DNA of 64,000 bases. Origin: Glycomyces paridis (lineage in GTDB: Bacteria; Actinomycetota; Actinomycetes; Mycobacteriales; Micromonosporaceae). Below the pieces are notes generated by a model, which saw only the letters and a program-made list of their open reading frames with translations, was not told the origin of the DNA and did no database searches. Shown one piece after another: positions 62,981 through 64,000 of this stretch. The stretch is taken from assembly GCF_004912155.1 (NCBI RefSeq), contig NZ_STGX01000023.1:1-64000 (forward strand), read 5' to 3'. Made by a program: the position numbers and the translations under genes. Within the stretch, counting starts at the first letter, position 1, and each line of letters begins with the position of its first letter.

Positions 62981-64000
62981 ATGCAACGCAACGCAACCGC
63001 ACCGATGAGACGAACCGCCGCCGCGCTCGCCGCGGCCCTGACCGGAGCCCTGCTCCTCGTCGCCTCCCCCGCGCAGGCGCAGCAGGCGAACGTCGCCCGC
63101 TCGGCGACGCCCAGCGCCTCCTACACCTCCTCGTGGGAGACCGTGAACGCGGTCAACGACGGGATCGAGCCGCCCCGGTCCAACGACGCGGCGAACCCGC
63201 GCTGGGGCACCTGGCCCGAGACCGGCTCCCAATGGGTGCAGCTCACCTGGAGCAGCCCCGTCACCGTGTCCTCTTCGGACCTGTACTTCTTCGACGACTC
63301 CGCGGACAACGGCCCCGGCGGCGTCCGCGTCCCCGCGAGCTGGCGCATCGAGTACCTCGCCGGTTCCGTCTGGACCCCCGTGAGCGGCGCGAGCGCATAC
63401 GGCGTCAACGCGAACCAGTACAACCACACCGCTTTCGACGCCGTCACGACCACGGCGGTGCGGGCGGTCCTCGCCAGCGGCGCCGCCAGCGTCGGCGTCC
63501 TCGAATGGAAGGTGTGGGGCGAGGGCTCGGCCTCCCAGGCGGGCAACCCGATCGTCACCGACATCTACACCGCCGACCCGGCCACGCTCGTCGTCGGCGA
63601 CACCTTCTACATCTTCAGCGGCCGTGACGAGGCCGCCGCGGGCCAGGACGCGTTCGTCATGGACGAGTGGCACGCCTTCTCCTCCACCGCGCCCGAGAGC
63701 GACCCTGCCGCCTGGACCGACCACGGCGCGCGGCTCTCCCTCGACGTCTTCGACTGGGCAGGGGCGAACGCCTGGGCCTCCGAAGTGGTCGAAGGACCCG
63801 ACGGGCGCTACTACTGGTTCGTTTCCGTCGACGGCGCGACCGACAACGGCTGGATGAACATCGGCGTCGCCGTCGCCGACGACCCGCTGGGCCCCTATGA
63901 GGACGCCATCGGCGGCCCGCTCGTCTCCGACTCGACCCCGAACTCCTCGGCGCTCAACATCGACCCGACCGTGTTCATCGACGACGACGGCCAGATCTAC
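62981..64000 (+). CDS. Secreted GH43-family glycosidase with N-terminal discoidin domain, truncated by the window
   Basis: 340 residues visible, open at the window end. Signal peptide to about 34 (AQAQQ). Residues ~41-175 form a discoidin-type domain very close to residues ~1067-1200 of the preceding product. After GNPIVTD comes the GH43 five-bladed propeller start: IYTADPATLVVGDTFYIF (Asp in TADPA is the candidate general base), EVVEGPDGRYYWF and ALNIDPTVFIDDDGQIY. GH43 enzymes are arabinofuranosidases or xylosidases. ATG with CAGGAGCAAG; 26 bp after the large glycosidase, so one operon. Confidence 0.88.
   Translation, partial: MQRNATAPMRRTAAALAAALTGALLLVASPAQAQQANVARSATPSASYTSSWETVNAVNDGIEPPRSNDAANPRWGTWPETGSQWVQLTWSSPVTVSSSDLYFFDDSADNGPGGVRVPASWRIEYLAGSVWTPVSGASAYGVNANQYNHTAFDAVTTTAVRAVLASGAASVGVLEWKVWGEGSASQAGNPIVTDIYTADPATLVVGDTFYIFSGRDEAAAGQDAFVMDEWHAFSSTAPESDPAAWTDHGARLSLDVFDWAGANAWASEVVEGPDGRYYWFVSVDGATDNGWMNIGVAVADDPLGPYEDAIGGPLVSDSTPNSSALNIDPTVFIDDDGQIY

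Overview
The window is very GC-rich, strongly biased to G/C third positions, and uses GTG/TTG starts freely. It carries the actinobacterial order ruvB-yajC-secD-secF and, slightly further on, relA / cyclophilin / metallo-hydrolase / hisS. I read it as a chromosomal segment of a filamentous-type actinomycete (Glycomycetales/Micromonosporales-like is my guess, not proven). No phage, insertion sequence, CRISPR array, tRNA or rRNA was seen.

Layout. (1) 1-4.4 kb: 3' end of ruvB, then yajC-secD-secF (Sec translocon accessory complex), closed by a strong hairpin. (2) 4.4-7.1 kb: a stress-type small protein, a FAD monooxygenase, a one-TM protein and an unknown gene, sitting between secF and relA where apt is usual. 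(3) 7.1-13.1 kb: relA, a membrane cyclophilin, a small one-TM protein, a metallo-beta-lactamase-fold hydrolase and hisS. (4) 13.2-18.4 kb: an Rpn-like PD-(D/E)XK protein with 12-bp repeats, an NDH-2-like flavoprotein coupled to an ECF41 sigma factor with a CRP-type palindrome between them, and two Pro-rich one-TM exported proteins. (5) 18.7-27.2 kb: gltB-gltD (GOGAT), then pyk-tesB. (6) 27.3-33.7 kb: two tandem OafA-type acyltransferase/SGNH proteins with similar ~117-nt leaders, a sulfotransferase-like protein and a GNAT enzyme. (7) 33.8-36.5 kb: an unusual pair (cytosolic protein resembling an NTPase module without a P-loop, plus a membrane-anchored type-1 periplasmic-binding protein without any permease), then a CsbD protein. 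(8) 36.6-43.4 kb: lipoprotein, EamA transporter, small unknowns, GDSL esterase, RecQ helicase with a phosphoribosyltransferase-like tail, and an alkyltransferase-like protein. (9) 43.5-47.0 kb: TPP riboswitch and a thiamine-type ECF transporter (S, AA, T), then a 500-bp non-coding stretch with four diverged repeats. (10) 47.1-52.3 kb: hydrolase, heterodimeric ABC exporter with asymmetric ATP sites, and a divergent TetR regulator. (11) 52.4-57.5 kb: VOC protein, Tat-lipoprotein intradiol dioxygenase, methyltransferase, GNAT, tag glycosylase, LtrA. (12) 57.5-64 kb: a LacI repressor divergent from a secreted glycan-degradation operon (large multidomain glycosidase plus truncated GH43), with a consensus promoter overlapped by a perfect palindrome.

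Two general features stand out. At least nine genes have a TANNNT -10 box exactly 6-7 nt before the start codon and no ribosome-binding site, the signature of leaderless transcripts. Most operons end in long, near-perfect GC-rich hairpins with little or no U-tract, many placed between convergent genes.
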